Shown here: in pieces, positions 51,826 through 61,462 of the stretch | Layout: each line of letters starts with the position of its first letter | How positions within the stretch are numbered: position 1 is the first letter of the stretch | Assembly: GCF_017329605.1 (NCBI RefSeq) | Contig: NZ_JAFMTY010000001.1 | Location: forward strand, 1 to 64,000 | Direction: 5' to 3' | Source: Alicyclobacillus fructus | GTDB taxonomy: Bacteria; Bacillota; Bacilli; Alicyclobacillales; Alicyclobacillaceae | Length of the DNA: 64,000 bases | The notes under the pieces: generated by a model | Seen by the model: only the letters and a program-made list of their open reading frames with translations | The model's database searches: none | Told to the model about the DNA's origin: nothing | Program-made: the position numbers and the translations under genes

Positions 51826-53016
51826 GTGATGGAGACGCTGGAGCGCGCTGGGCATCGCGCCTATCTCGTGGGCGGCGCGGTGCGGGATCTCCTGCTGGGA
51901 TCCACGCCGTTCGATTTGGACGTCGCGACCAGTGCTCGGCCGGAGGAAGTCAAGTCTCTCTTTGGGAGAACCATCGACACGGGCGTCCGGCACGGTACCG
52001 TCTCCGTGCACGTCGCGGGACGTTGGATCGAGGTGACCACGTTCCGGACCGAGGGACCCTATGGAGACGGCCGGCGCCCCGACTATGTGCATTACGTGGA
52101 CGACGTCCAGGCTGATCTCGCCCGGCGCGATTTCACCATCAACGCGATGGCGTTGGACGCGCGCGGCCAATTGATCGATCCGTTTGACGGGCGGGGCGAT
52201 CTCAGCCGCCGGGTGTTGAGAGCGGTGGGGGATCCCGCCGCGCGGTTCCGCGAAGACGGGCTCCGCCTGGTGCGCGCCGTGCGGTTCCTCGTCCAGTTTG
52301 ACCTCACGTGCGATCCCGCCACCGAGGCCGCGCTGTTCGACACAGCGGACGCCATCCGGCCTATCGCCTGGCAGCGAATTGGGAAAGAATTGGAGCGCCT
52401 GGCACATGCGCCGTGGCACGAACACCTCGAATGGCTGACGTCTGTGCCGCTGTGGCAACAAAAGGGTGAGCCGCTCGCGTGGCTCGCCGAGGGGTGGACA
52501 TGGCTGGCCGCGCAGGGCCCGTTCACCGTGGCGCCTCCCAAGGGCTGGCCCAGCGTGGCGCTTTGGTTCGTCGGGGTGGACGACGCACCGGCGCGTGCGC
52601 GCGCGTTCGCAGAAGCCATGGCGTACGGAAAGGACGTGGGCCGGCGCGTGGAGGGCGCGGTGCGACTGGTGCAAGCGTGGCTGCGTGGAGAAGACGCTCT
52701 GTCTCCGGAGAGGCTGTACGACGCGGGGCGCGCCTCTTGCCTGATGGCCGTCGCGATGGTGCCTTTCCTCGTGCGCGGTGACGTGTTCGAAACGGCGAGA
52801 TGGAAACGGGCCGTGGCCGCTCAGCCGCTGTGGGATCGGTCCCATCTCGCGCTGTCGGCGAGGGAGCTCATCGCCATGGGGCTCAGCGGCGAGGAGATTG
52901 GACGCTGTCAACAGAACCTGGTGCGCCGGATTCTTCGTGGCGAGATCGAGAACGAACCCGATGCTCTGCGCCGCGAAGTGATGGCGCGGTGGAAGGGATG
53001 CGATGGCCATGGATGA
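51826..53016 (+). CDS. cca: CCA-adding tRNA nucleotidyltransferase
   Basis: A 396-residue class II nucleotidyltransferase. It has VGGAVRDLL, the metal-binding FDLDVATSA, ARRDFTINAMALD and REDGLRLVRAVRF for template-free CTP/ATP selection. GTG 51826 has no clear ribosome site. Upstream, CTG 51784 is 6 bases after GAGGTGA and would add 14 residues ([14 protein letters not shown]) that fit the first helix of Cca enzymes. The start is therefore uncertain. Confidence 0.92.
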   Translation: MMETLERAGHRAYLVGGAVRDLLLGSTPFDLDVATSARPEEVKSLFGRTIDTGVRHGTVSVHVAGRWIEVTTFRTEGPYGDGRRPDYVHYVDDVQADLARRDFTINAMALDARGQLIDPFDGRGDLSRRVLRAVGDPAARFREDGLRLVRAVRFLVQFDLTCDPATEAALFDTADAIRPIAWQRIGKELERLAHAPWHEHLEWLTSVPLWQQKGEPLAWLAEGWTWLAAQGPFTVAPPKGWPSVALWFVGVDDAPARARAFAEAMAYGKDVGRRVEGAVRLVQAWLRGEDALSPERLYDAGRASCLMAVAMVPFLVRGDVFETARWKRAVAAQPLWDRSHLALSARELIAMGLSGEEIGRCQQNLVRRILRGEIENEPDALRREVMARWKGCDGHG

Positions 53017-54004
53017 TACCCGCGTGCGGGATCAACTGATTGAGGCGTTTGTGAACGCCGAGGGTCCTATCTCCGGCGAAGAATTGAGCCATCGATTTGG
53101 GCTTTCACGAACGGCTATCTGGAAACACATCAAGTCGCTTGAACCGTTGGGATTTGTGATCGAAGCGTCCCCGCGCGTCGGCTACCGCGCGGTTCACATT
53201 CCGGATGAGTTGATGGCACCGCTCGTCCGACCTCACCTGCCCCCTGACTGCTTGTTGGGCTCCCCCATTCTCTGGGAGGCGTCGCGCGCTTCGACGAACG
53301 ATACGGCGCTCGAACTCGCTCAGAAGGGGCTGCCGCACGGGGCGGTGATCACCGCGGGAGAACAGACGGGCGGAAGGGGACGGCGCGATCGCGCTTGGGC
53401 GTCGCCGCGCGGCGGGATGTGGTTCTCCGTCTTTGTCCGGAACCCGTGCCCGTTGCGCCACGCGCCGGACCTCACGCTGCTCGCAGCGCTCGCGGTGTGC
53501 CGTGCGCTGCGCCATGAGGGCGTGCCGGTCGAAATCAAGTGGCCGAACGACCTTTTGATCCGCGGCAGGAAGACGGGAGGCATTCTGGCGCAGATCCGGG
53601 CCGAGGGTGAACTGGTGGATCACGCGGTCATCGGCATCGGACTGAATGCAAACTTTCCCATCGATCTGCTGCCCGCGGAAATCCGGCATCGCGCGACCAC
53701 CATCCTCCATGAGACGGGACGGCCCATCCATCGGCCCAAAGTGTTGGCTCGCGTGTTGACGGAACTCGACCGCCTGTACCGCGATCTGCGAGATGGGCGC
53801 GGATTTCAGGTCGTCTACGACGAATGGATCGCCCTTTGCTCGACCGTCGGACAAGAGGTGGAGGTGGCCGTCGGGGATGAGCGCTTACGGGGCAAGGCCC
53901 GCGAGGTGTTGCCCGACGGAAGCTTGGTATTGGAGACGTCACCGGGCGTGACGCGGACGGTCGTGAGCGGCGAGGTGTTGTTCTCCGATCGCGAGCAGGT
54001 CTAG
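53003..54004 (+). CDS. birA: Biotin-protein ligase and repressor BirA
   Basis: A 333-residue bifunctional protein. The N-terminal helix-turn-helix is GEELSHRFGLSRTAIWKHIK, and the ligase domain has GGRGRRDRAWASPRGG for biotinyl-AMP and KWPNDLLIRGRKTGGIL with the catalytic lysine. It biotinylates carboxylases and represses biotin genes. ATG 53003 overlaps cca by 14 bases and follows GGAAGGG. Confidence 0.96.
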   Translation: MAMDDTRVRDQLIEAFVNAEGPISGEELSHRFGLSRTAIWKHIKSLEPLGFVIEASPRVGYRAVHIPDELMAPLVRPHLPPDCLLGSPILWEASRASTNDTALELAQKGLPHGAVITAGEQTGGRGRRDRAWASPRGGMWFSVFVRNPCPLRHAPDLTLLAALAVCRALRHEGVPVEIKWPNDLLIRGRKTGGILAQIRAEGELVDHAVIGIGLNANFPIDLLPAEIRHRATTILHETGRPIHRPKVLARVLTELDRLYRDLRDGRGFQVVYDEWIALCSTVGQEVEVAVGDERLRGKAREVLPDGSLVLETSPGVTRTVVSGEVLFSDREQV

Positions 54005-54095
54005 CTCCACCCGTCAGGATTCCCCGGTCCACGCGCGCTTTTCCGGGCATGTTCGCCTTCTGCAAGCCAACCCTAGCGGCGAGGGGGCGATGGGC

Positions 54096-54968
54096 ATGAC
54101 CGGATGGTCGGACGGAGCGAGTTGGAGGCTTTGGCGCCTTCAGTCGGCGGTGGCGGAAGCCCAGGGTGCGCTTGAACTGGGCTTATACAATCGGGCAAGG
54201 CGGGCGCTCGCTCGCGCCATTGCCCTCGGTTGGCGCACGAGTTTGGCGTATGCCGATCTCGCGAGAGCCTGCGCGGGCGAAGGTCGATGGAGCGAGGCGA
54301 TGCGCGCGGTCGAAGAGGGCTGGCGGTACGCCCGCTCAAGCGGGGACGCGTTCGATTTGCTTCGCGTCTCGGGCTTGATTGCCTTTCGCCGCGGGGATTT
54401 CCTGCGCGCTGCGCATGCGTGGCAGCAGGCGCTTGTCCTCCAACCGGATTGGCTCGAAGGATGGTATCGATTGGGCGTCGCGTGTGCGGCAGCCGGGGCC
54501 TACCGAGAGGCGGAGGCTTTGTTTCGCGCGCTCGGCAGCCCGGAGGACGGACGGCCCTATGCCTGGGCAGCCGCATGCGCGTATTTGGGGAGGATGCCGC
54601 TCGCCGCTCGTCGCGACCTTCATTTGGCGGTCAGAGGCGGCGTATCCCGTCCCCAGGATGCGAGAGGGCTCGGCGCGATGGCGTTAGCCCTTGGGCAGCG
54701 AAGCTTGGCACTCGCCTTGGCGGACGTCTGCGAGACGGATGCGCGGTATGTGGCCGTCGCACTTGAGATTCGCGCCCTGATCGAGTGGATGGAAGGGGAT
54801 CCTGCGTCCGCGGCGTGTCTCGCCAAAAAGGCTGTGACCCTCGCTGCGAAGAACGAGGCGGCGTCGTATCTGGCGATCGAAGCAGAGGCGTACGCAAACC
54901 TCGAGGCGGATGGGCACGGGGGCCCCGCGTCGAGTACAATGGACGCAAAGATCCGTGAGACAAACTGA
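54096..54968 (+). CDS. TPR-repeat protein
   Basis: A 290-residue soluble protein rich in Ala and Arg with several tetratricopeptide-like repeats, such as YADLARACAGEGRWSEAMRA and YRLGVACAAAGAYREAEALF. It is likely a scaffold for protein contacts; no catalytic domain is seen. ATG 54096 has GAGGGGG at 8-base spacing. Its partner is unknown. It lies 19 bases before dinG. Confidence 0.8.
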   Translation: MTGWSDGASWRLWRLQSAVAEAQGALELGLYNRARRALARAIALGWRTSLAYADLARACAGEGRWSEAMRAVEEGWRYARSSGDAFDLLRVSGLIAFRRGDFLRAAHAWQQALVLQPDWLEGWYRLGVACAAAGAYREAEALFRALGSPEDGRPYAWAAACAYLGRMPLAARRDLHLAVRGGVSRPQDARGLGAMALALGQRSLALALADVCETDARYVAVALEIRALIEWMEGDPASAACLAKKAVTLAAKNEAASYLAIEAEAYANLEADGHGGPASSTMDAKIRETN

Positions 54969-54987
54969 GGGTGGGAGTGCGGCACAC

Positions 54988-57846
54988 GTGGAATGGGTCA
55001 TCGTGGATTTGGAGACGACGGGGCTGGATCCGGAGCGCGCCGAGATTCTGGAGATCGGCGCGCTTAGGGTGCGCGACGAAGAGGTCGTGGCGATGTTTCA
55101 TACACTTGTGCGCCCCGAGCGTCCAATTCCCGATGAGATCACGCGATTGACGGGCCTGTCGGACGCAGACGTGGTGGGGGCGCCTTCTGAGCGCGAGGCC
55201 CTGACGCGATTTGCGTCGTTCGCGGGAGACGCGCCGATGGCCGCCCACCACTGGGCGTTTGATCGGAGCTTCTTGCGCCATCGCGCGGCGCGATACGGCC
55301 TTTCCATCGAGCCGGGGGACGGGCTGTGCACGTTGAATCTCGCTCGAATCCTGGCGCCGCGGCTGATGAGCCATCGGTTGGAGTATCTCGCCCGGCGCCT
55401 GCGTCTTGGCGCGGACACGAGCCACCGCGCGCTCGCGGACGCCAAGACCACGCATCAACTGCTTCTGCGCCTCGACGAAAAGGCTCGGCGCCTTCCGCCC
55501 GGCGTGATCGAGCTGCTTGCGGGCCTAGCTTCGCTCTACTCGCCGCTCACCGCGTCCTGGTTTCAACGTGTGGCCGAAAGGGTTGAGGCACATCAGGGCT
55601 TGCCACTCGAAGAACGACAGGGCCTCTACTACACGCGCCCAGCTCCTGTCCCGCGGACCGAAGACGAGGTGTCCGATTCCGCGGCTGACCGGCGCGGTCT
55701 GGACGAGATCGTGAAGAAGGCAAAAGACATGTTGGCGCCCGGAGGCCCGTTGGCATCCTGGATGCAAGGATTTGAGGCGCGTCCGGGACAACTGGCGATG
55801 GTGGAGGCGGTCGCGCAGGCACTGGCAGAGGGAAAACACGCGATGGTCGAGGCGGGGACAGGGACGGGCAAATCCCTCGCGTATCTGGTGCCGGCGGCGC
55901 TTGTCGCCATGACGACGGGTGAGCCCGTGGTCGTCAGCACGCATACCTTGTCGCTTCAGGATCAAATCGCGGAGCGGGATTTTCCGTTGCTTCGCCGGAT
56001 CTTCGGGGACGACCTGCGCTTGGTCGTCCAGAAGGGCCGCAACAATTACGTCTGTCTGCGCAAGGTCCGAAGCGAGGCGCGCCTTTCGACCATGGCCACG
56101 CCGATCGACGACATCCAGGGCATCATGGCCCTCTTGGTCTGGCTGACCGAGACGCCCGACGGCACGCGGGAGACGTTGTCCAAATCGTCCGTCGGCGCGG
56201 GGCTTTGGGCTCGGGTGCAGAGCGAGAGCGAATCGTGCATCAACCGGCGCTGTCCGTTTTTCCACCCCTGCTACTACTTTCGCACCAAGCAGGCGGCCCA
56301 AGCTGCGCATCTCATCGTGACGAACCATTCGCTCGTCATGTCGGATCTCGCTTCGGAACACAGGGTGTTGCCCAAGTACCAGCACCTCGTCGTGGACGAA
56401 GCGCATCACCTCGAGGAACAGGCCACCAACCACCTGGGATTTGAGGTGCAAAGCGGAGGCATGGCTGCTCTGGCGCATCGCCTGGTGCGCGATCGCGGCC
56501 GGGCGGGCGTGCTGGCCGAGATCGCGCGCATGCTGGAGGAGCTTCACGTCGGCGGCCGCACGCTCGATCTCCTGGAAGAAGGCAAGGAATGGGTGGGTGC
56601 GCTCAGCGCGGAGGTGGATGCGGCGTTTCAGGCCATCGCGGGCTATGCATCGCAAGGTCAGACGGAGGTGCGCCTGGATGCGTCCTGGCGCAAGAGCGAT
56701 TCCTTCCAGGCGTACCGCGAAGCGATGGAGCGCGCGCAGAGCGGGGTCAAGCGCCTCCAGGATCTGCGCCAGCGATTGCTGGAGCTGGTGAAGTCGCTGC
56801 CGTCGGACGATCACGTCGGGCGGGTCGTGGACGGGGCAGGCTTTCTCGGGAGTTGGCTCGACGGGATCGCGCGGATGCAGGCCGTCCTGGAAGAAGCGCC
56901 GGACGACGTCACCTGGGCCGAAGTTCAGTCCGCGGGAACCCGCGTGCGCGTGAGCTTGCACCGCGCGCCGGTCGACGTCGCGCGGGTGCTGAAGCAACAC
57001 CTGTTTGATCCGATGCGATCCGTCATTCTGACCTCGGCCACGCTGGCCGTAAACGGCGAGTTCGAGTTCGCCATCCGGAAGCTTGGGCTGAAGGAGCACG
57101 CGGACCGAGAGCGGGTGGTTGCGCGAACGGTTCCATCTCCCTTTGCGATGGACAAGCAGGCGCGCCTTTTTGTGCCAAGCGACATTCCGGACATCGCGGC
57201 CGCGCCCGTGGAAGAAGCCGCGATCTGGCTGACGGCGTCCATCTCCCGCCTGGCCGAAGCTTCGCGCGGCCGAATGCTGGTTTTGTTCACCAGTCATGCG
57301 CTGCTTCGGGAGACCGCACGCATCGCCCGCGAGGCGCTGGCCGAGCGCGGGCTTTCTCTGCTCGCGCAGGACGTCGACGGAAGCCGCGCCGCGATGCTGG
57401 AAGCGTTCCGGGCGCATCCTGAGAGCGTCATGTTCGGCGCGCAGACGTTCTGGGAGGGCATCGACCTGCCGGGCGATCAGCTCACGTCTCTCGTCATCGT
57501 CCGCCTGCCTTTCGCTCCGCCGACGCACCCCGTCACGGCCGCCCGTCTGGAACGCCTGGAGGCGAGCGGACAGAACGCGTTTCGCGCGCTCAGCCTCCCG
57601 GAAGCGGTGGTGCGCTTTCGGCAGGGGGTGGGCCGCTTGATCCGCACGCAGCACGATCGCGGCGTGATCGTCGTGTTCGACAAGCGGATCGTGACCCAGC
57701 GATACGGATCAATGTTCTGGAAATCGATTCCCGGCCTGCGGCCCATCGTGCTCCCGGAACGGGATCTGGTGGGGGAGGTGCGGAAGTTTTTGCAAGCTGC
57801 GCCGGCTTCCTCCGAGCATGTGGCGCGCGCTTCGCTCTCACCCTAA
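54988..57846 (+). CDS. dinG: DinG-family helicase with N-terminal exonuclease domain
   Basis: A 952-residue protein. Residues 1-160 are a DnaQ-like 3'-5' exonuclease (VDLETTGLDPERAEILEIGA, HHWAFDRSFL and HRALADAKTT). The rest is an XPD-like helicase with Walker A EAGTGTGKSLAY, VDEAHHLEE and QTFWEGIDLPGD. Cysteines in SCINRRCPFFHPCYYF may bind an iron-sulfur cluster. In Bacillus the DinG ortholog has the same fused layout. The GTG 54988 start has GAGGGTGGGA upstream at rather long spacing. Confidence 0.92.
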   Translation: MEWVIVDLETTGLDPERAEILEIGALRVRDEEVVAMFHTLVRPERPIPDEITRLTGLSDADVVGAPSEREALTRFASFAGDAPMAAHHWAFDRSFLRHRAARYGLSIEPGDGLCTLNLARILAPRLMSHRLEYLARRLRLGADTSHRALADAKTTHQLLLRLDEKARRLPPGVIELLAGLASLYSPLTASWFQRVAERVEAHQGLPLEERQGLYYTRPAPVPRTEDEVSDSAADRRGLDEIVKKAKDMLAPGGPLASWMQGFEARPGQLAMVEAVAQALAEGKHAMVEAGTGTGKSLAYLVPAALVAMTTGEPVVVSTHTLSLQDQIAERDFPLLRRIFGDDLRLVVQKGRNNYVCLRKVRSEARLSTMATPIDDIQGIMALLVWLTETPDGTRETLSKSSVGAGLWARVQSESESCINRRCPFFHPCYYFRTKQAAQAAHLIVTNHSLVMSDLASEHRVLPKYQHLVVDEAHHLEEQATNHLGFEVQSGGMAALAHRLVRDRGRAGVLAEIARMLEELHVGGRTLDLLEEGKEWVGALSAEVDAAFQAIAGYASQGQTEVRLDASWRKSDSFQAYREAMERAQSGVKRLQDLRQRLLELVKSLPSDDHVGRVVDGAGFLGSWLDGIARMQAVLEEAPDDVTWAEVQSAGTRVRVSLHRAPVDVARVLKQHLFDPMRSVILTSATLAVNGEFEFAIRKLGLKEHADRERVVARTVPSPFAMDKQARLFVPSDIPDIAAAPVEEAAIWLTASISRLAEASRGRMLVLFTSHALLRETARIAREALAERGLSLLAQDVDGSRAAMLEAFRAHPESVMFGAQTFWEGIDLPGDQLTSLVIVRLPFAPPTHPVTAARLERLEASGQNAFRALSLPEAVVRFRQGVGRLIRTQHDRGVIVVFDKRIVTQRYGSMFWKSIPGLRPIVLPERDLVGEVRKFLQAAPASSEHVARASLSP

Positions 57847-57875
57847 CCTCATCGGCGAGGAAGGGGATGAACCGA

Positions 57876-58700
57876 ATGCACGCCATGTGGCGCGGGTCGG
57901 TGAGTTTTGGGCTGGTCAACATCCCCGTTCGGCTGTACAAGGCCACGGAGACGGGCGGGATCCATTTCCGGCAGTTGCACAAGGCCTGTCGGACGCCGAT
58001 CTCGTACCGGAAGTTCTGTCCCCACTGTCAGGTGGAATTGAGTCAGGACGAGATCGTGCGGGGGTTCGAGTACGCCAAGGGCCAGTTTGTCGTGGTGGAA
58101 GACGACGATCTTCGCGAGCTTCAGGGGCGCCGCGCGGAAACCATCGATCTCGTCCAATTCGCCGACGCGGGCGAAATCGATCCTGTGATGTTCCAGGGCG
58201 CGTACTATCTTGCGCCCGAGGCGAGCGGAAAAAAGGCGTACCGCCTGTTATGGCGCGCGCTCCGGTCCTCGGGGCGCGTGGGCGTGGCCAGGATGACGCT
58301 CCGGAGCGTGGAATCGCTCGCTCTGGTGAGGGCGAGCGAGGCGGACGGAGAGGTGCTGACGGTGCACGCGCTCGCGTGGCCGGAGGACGTGCGCTCGACG
58401 GGCGAGCTGCCGTACGTGCGCGATCCGGTGGAGGTGGACGCGAACGAGCTCGAGGTGGCGGAGACGCTGATCCAGCAATTGACGCGCCCGTTCGTGCCGA
58501 GCGAGTACCGAGACGAGGGGAAAGCGCGTTTGCAGGCGTGGATCGCCGAGCGGCAGGGCGATGTCGCGTCGCAGCCGCCGGCGGCCCAGGCGGGCGGCGA
58601 CGTGGTGGATCTGATGGAGGCGCTCAAGAAAAGCCTGCAGATGGCCAAACAGTCGGATCCAGGGCGGGATGGAAAGCGCCGAAAGCGCAAGACATCGTGA
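57876..58700 (+). CDS. ku: Non-homologous end-joining protein Ku
   Basis: A 274-residue bacterial Ku homodimer subunit with the core MWRGSVSFGLVNIPVRLYKA at the start and a CPHC pair near residue 50. The C-terminus ends in a basic tail (GKRRKRKTS), which in the family helps recruit LigD. It binds DNA ends. ATG 57876 gives the canonical start; ATG 57867 abuts the AAGGGG. It follows dinG by 29 bases and is convergent with the ligase gene. Confidence 0.94.
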   Translation: MHAMWRGSVSFGLVNIPVRLYKATETGGIHFRQLHKACRTPISYRKFCPHCQVELSQDEIVRGFEYAKGQFVVVEDDDLRELQGRRAETIDLVQFADAGEIDPVMFQGAYYLAPEASGKKAYRLLWRALRSSGRVGVARMTLRSVESLALVRASEADGEVLTVHALAWPEDVRSTGELPYVRDPVEVDANELEVAETLIQQLTRPFVPSEYRDEGKARLQAWIAERQGDVASQPPAAQAGGDVVDLMEALKKSLQMAKQSDPGRDGKRRKRKTS

Positions 58701-58705
58701 GCGAT

Positions 58706-59650
58706 TCACGGATCGGCCTGCCTAAAGCCGCAGATCTCGGGCGTTGCGGGCAGTTCGAGCCGGCCCAAGAGCACCGGATGGCGCAGCGTCCGGCGATCCG
58801 TCCATCCGGTGTAGCGCACCTTGACGGCGACCGTGGGTTGCGCGAACCGGCACGAGCGGTTCGTCTTCGCAGCGCGAGCGAACGGAGACACTGGAATCTC
58901 GCGCGACAGAATGTGACGGACGAGATCGGCCCATTCGCTTGCATTCAGTCGACCGGAGCCCGCGTTGCCGATGTGGATAAGCCGGGCGCGCTCGTCGAAA
59001 AGCCCGAGCATCAGGGCGTTCGGGGCTCCGTCTCGGTAGGTCACCCCGCCCACCGCCGCGATGGCGTCGCGATGGTGCTTGACCTTCACCCAGCGCCCGT
59101 CCTGACCTCCGGGCAGATACGCCGAATCGGCTCGCTTACAGACGACGCCTTCGAGGCCCAATTGCTCGGTGGCTTCAAACAGGGCGGCGGTGTCCACCTC
59201 GGCGTGGCTCGGCAACACGTGTTCCACGCCCGCGAGGTGTTTGACCATCCAATCGAGCCGTTCGCGCAGGGGCCAATCCCCGATCCATCGGCCTCCGACT
59301 TTCACCACGTCGAACACGGCGTACCACACCGGCACGTCACCCATCATGCGCGCGATGTCATGCGCGGATGTCGTCTGGTCCCGGCGAAGGACCTGATAAA
59401 AGTCAGGTTTCCCGTTTGACAGCGCGATGACCTCTCCATCGAAGGCACATCCCTCGAAGGGCCTGAGCGCCTGAGCGATCTCCGGAAAGCGGTTGGTTCT
59501 TGGTCGCCCGCGGCGGTTCCAAAGGTGCACCCCATCGCCATCCACCTCCGCGACGGCGCGCACGCCGTCCCACTTGACCTGCGCGATCCACGCGTCTCCC
59601 GTAGGAACTTCGCGAGCTCGGATGGGTTCGAAGGGTCGAAAGAACGGCAC
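58706..59650 (-). CDS. LigD-type ATP-dependent DNA ligase module
   Basis: A 314-residue ATP-dependent ligase. The nucleotidyl lysine is K26 in AQVKWDGVRAVAEVDG, and FDGEVIAL, GLEGVVCKRADS and WVKVK follow as motifs III, IV and V. It equals the LIG module of LigD. GTG 59650 has GGAGGA at 7-base spacing; an ATG five codons upstream lacks one. It is divergent from the LigD polymerase gene with 61 bases between them. Confidence 0.9.
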   Translation of the reverse strand: MPFFRPFEPIRAREVPTGDAWIAQVKWDGVRAVAEVDGDGVHLWNRRGRPRTNRFPEIAQALRPFEGCAFDGEVIALSNGKPDFYQVLRRDQTTSAHDIARMMGDVPVWYAVFDVVKVGGRWIGDWPLRERLDWMVKHLAGVEHVLPSHAEVDTAALFEATEQLGLEGVVCKRADSAYLPGGQDGRWVKVKHHRDAIAAVGGVTYRDGAPNALMLGLFDERARLIHIGNAGSGRLNASEWADLVRHILSREIPVSPFARAAKTNRSCRFAQPTVAVKVRYTGWTDRRTLRHPVLLGRLELPATPEICGFRQADP

Positions 59651-59711
59651 TTGGAATTCCTCCATGATACGGCCGGCATGCGTTGCGCACGCTAGGCAAG
59701 AGGTGAAGCCT

Positions 59712-60629
59712 ATGCGGCGGCAAGAGCCCGGGATTGGGATTTCAAACGGCGACAAGGTTTACTTTCCTGCGGCTGGCCTTTGCAAACGGGACTACATGGA
59801 GTATCTTCTCCAAATCGGCCCCTATTTGGTTCATCACCTGCAGAACCGGTCGGTCACGTTGGTTCGATGCCCCGACGGGGTCGAGGGGCGCCGATTTTAC
59901 CAGCGGCACGTCCCACCACATGCCCCGCCGCACCTGCCGCGGTGGCCTGCCGAAGACGGACGTGGTCTCGTCGCCATTCCCGACGTCGAGACGCTTCTCT
60001 ACTATGGAAACTTAGGCGCCATCGAGTTCCACGCGGGCCTGCACGAGTGCTCCGGCCCGAAGGCCGGCTGCCCCACGGCGCTGACGTTCGATCTCGACCC
60101 ATCCGACCCAGATGACTTCGACCGCGTCCGGGAACTCGCCCTCCACCTGCGCGAGGTCCTTCGGGATCTGGGCCTCGACGCCGTCGCGAAAACCACCGGG
60201 GCCTCCGGGCTGCAACTGTTCGTGCCGCTCGACGAGCCGCTGCCGTACGCGATCACGCGCCCCGTCGTCCAGTTCATCGCCGCCTACTGCGCATCCAGGT
60301 GGCCCGCGTTGGCCACCATCGAGCGGCGTGTGCGCGATCGCGGCGTGCGGGTGTACGTCGACGCGCCGCAACACGGCCCGACCCGCACCCTCATTGCGGC
60401 ATACAGCGCGCGGGCGGTGGCCGCGGCCCTGGCGTCGGTGCCCGTCACCTGGGACGAGCTTGAACGAGGCGCGTCGCCCCGCGACTTCAATCTCCAGCGA
60501 GTGCTGGGCCGCGTGTCGCACAGGGGCGACTGGATGGATCTCGCGCCGCGTCAACCGGCTTCCCGCGTGCGCGCGGTGTACGATGGGCTTCCCCCGTCTT
60601 GGCGACAAACGCGCGTCCGTCCATTATAA
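59712..60629 (+). CDS. LigD-type DNA polymerase/primase module
   Basis: A 305-residue archaeo-eukaryotic primase-type polymerase. The metal-binding DxD is in TFDLDPSDPDDF, and KTTGASGLQLFVPL and YVDAPQHGPTRTLIAAYSAR follow. It corresponds to the POL module of LigD, which fills ends during end joining. ATG 59712 follows AGGTGA. In B. subtilis ligase and polymerase are one protein, here they are separate divergent genes. Confidence 0.9.
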   Translation: MRRQEPGIGISNGDKVYFPAAGLCKRDYMEYLLQIGPYLVHHLQNRSVTLVRCPDGVEGRRFYQRHVPPHAPPHLPRWPAEDGRGLVAIPDVETLLYYGNLGAIEFHAGLHECSGPKAGCPTALTFDLDPSDPDDFDRVRELALHLREVLRDLGLDAVAKTTGASGLQLFVPLDEPLPYAITRPVVQFIAAYCASRWPALATIERRVRDRGVRVYVDAPQHGPTRTLIAAYSARAVAAALASVPVTWDELERGASPRDFNLQRVLGRVSHRGDWMDLAPRQPASRVRAVYDGLPPSWRQTRVRPL

Positions 60630-60630
60630 T
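60602..60630 (+). promoter_or_regulatory. Putative promoter of the mtnP operon
   Basis: GCGACA (60602-60607) and a perfect TATAAT (60625-60630) are 17 bases apart, at the end of the polymerase gene. The leader to the start codon is about 28 bases, too short for an S-box riboswitch. Confidence 0.6.
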
Positions 60631-60664
60631 CGAGGACAAGACCCTAGGAGTGGAGGAACCGTTC

Positions 60665-61462
60665 ATGCGCTATGGCATCATTGGCGGCACCGGCGTGTAT
60701 CAAGCCGGCGATCTCCCGGACGCCGTCCGCGAACGTGTACATACCCCGTACGGGGACGTTGAGGTAACCGTAGGGGCTTACGAAGGCAAGGAGGTCGTGT
60801 TTCTCGCACGGCACGGCAGCGGCCACAGCGTGCCCCCGCACCGCGTGAACTATCGGGCCAACATTTGGGCGTTGAAACAACTGGGCGTCGAGACGGTCCT
60901 CGCGACCGCCGCCGTCGGCTCGCTCAATCGGCTGTTCCGGCCCGGCGATCTCGTCGTGATCGACGACGTGATCGACTGGACCAAGGGACGCCCCTCCACC
61001 TTTTTCGAGCAGGGCCCGGTCGTGCACATCGACTTTTCCGACCCGTACTGCGCTCGCGTGCGCAAGGGGCTGGTCGAGGTAGCGCGCGATCTCGGCCTCA
61101 GGTTGCATCACGGCGGCGTGTATGTGTGCGCGGAAGGCCCCAGGTTTGAGTCGAAGGCCGAGATCGCCATGTTCGCCCGCCTCGGCGGGGACGTGGTGGG
61201 CATGACGAGCATGCCGGAGGCCGCCCTGGCGAAAGAGGCGGAGATGTGTTATGCCACCGTGTGCATGGTGACCAACTGGGCAGCGGGCATGGCGGCGAAG
61301 CCGCTGTCGCACGAGGAGGTCCTCGAGGCGATGCGGGACAACGTGGCGGACATTCGGCGCCTGTTCTTCACCTATATCGCGCGCGACCAGGGCGTGCGGG
61401 ATTGCGCGTGCAAGTCGGCGGTTTTGGGCCAGGTGCCGCTCGTGGGGGAGACAGAAGCGTGA
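60665..61462 (+). CDS. mtnP: 5'-methylthioadenosine phosphorylase
   Basis: A 265-residue class I nucleoside phosphorylase: YGIIGGTGVY at the start, RHGSGHSVPPHRVNYRANI, and GGVYVCAEGPRFES and VGMTSMPEAALAKEAEMCYA at the substrate pocket. It cleaves MTA to adenine and methylthioribose-1-phosphate, the substrate of MtnA. ATG 60665 follows GTGGAGGA. The stop overlaps mtnA (GTGA). Confidence 0.94.
   Translation: MRYGIIGGTGVYQAGDLPDAVRERVHTPYGDVEVTVGAYEGKEVVFLARHGSGHSVPPHRVNYRANIWALKQLGVETVLATAAVGSLNRLFRPGDLVVIDDVIDWTKGRPSTFFEQGPVVHIDFSDPYCARVRKGLVEVARDLGLRLHHGGVYVCAEGPRFESKAEIAMFARLGGDVVGMTSMPEAALAKEAEMCYATVCMVTNWAAGMAAKPLSHEEVLEAMRDNVADIRRLFFTYIARDQGVRDCACKSAVLGQVPLVGETEA

Noticed and set aside
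60631-60664. S-box riboswitch before mtnP
   Set aside because: The leader is about 30 bases, too short for the SAM-I fold, and no terminator is present.
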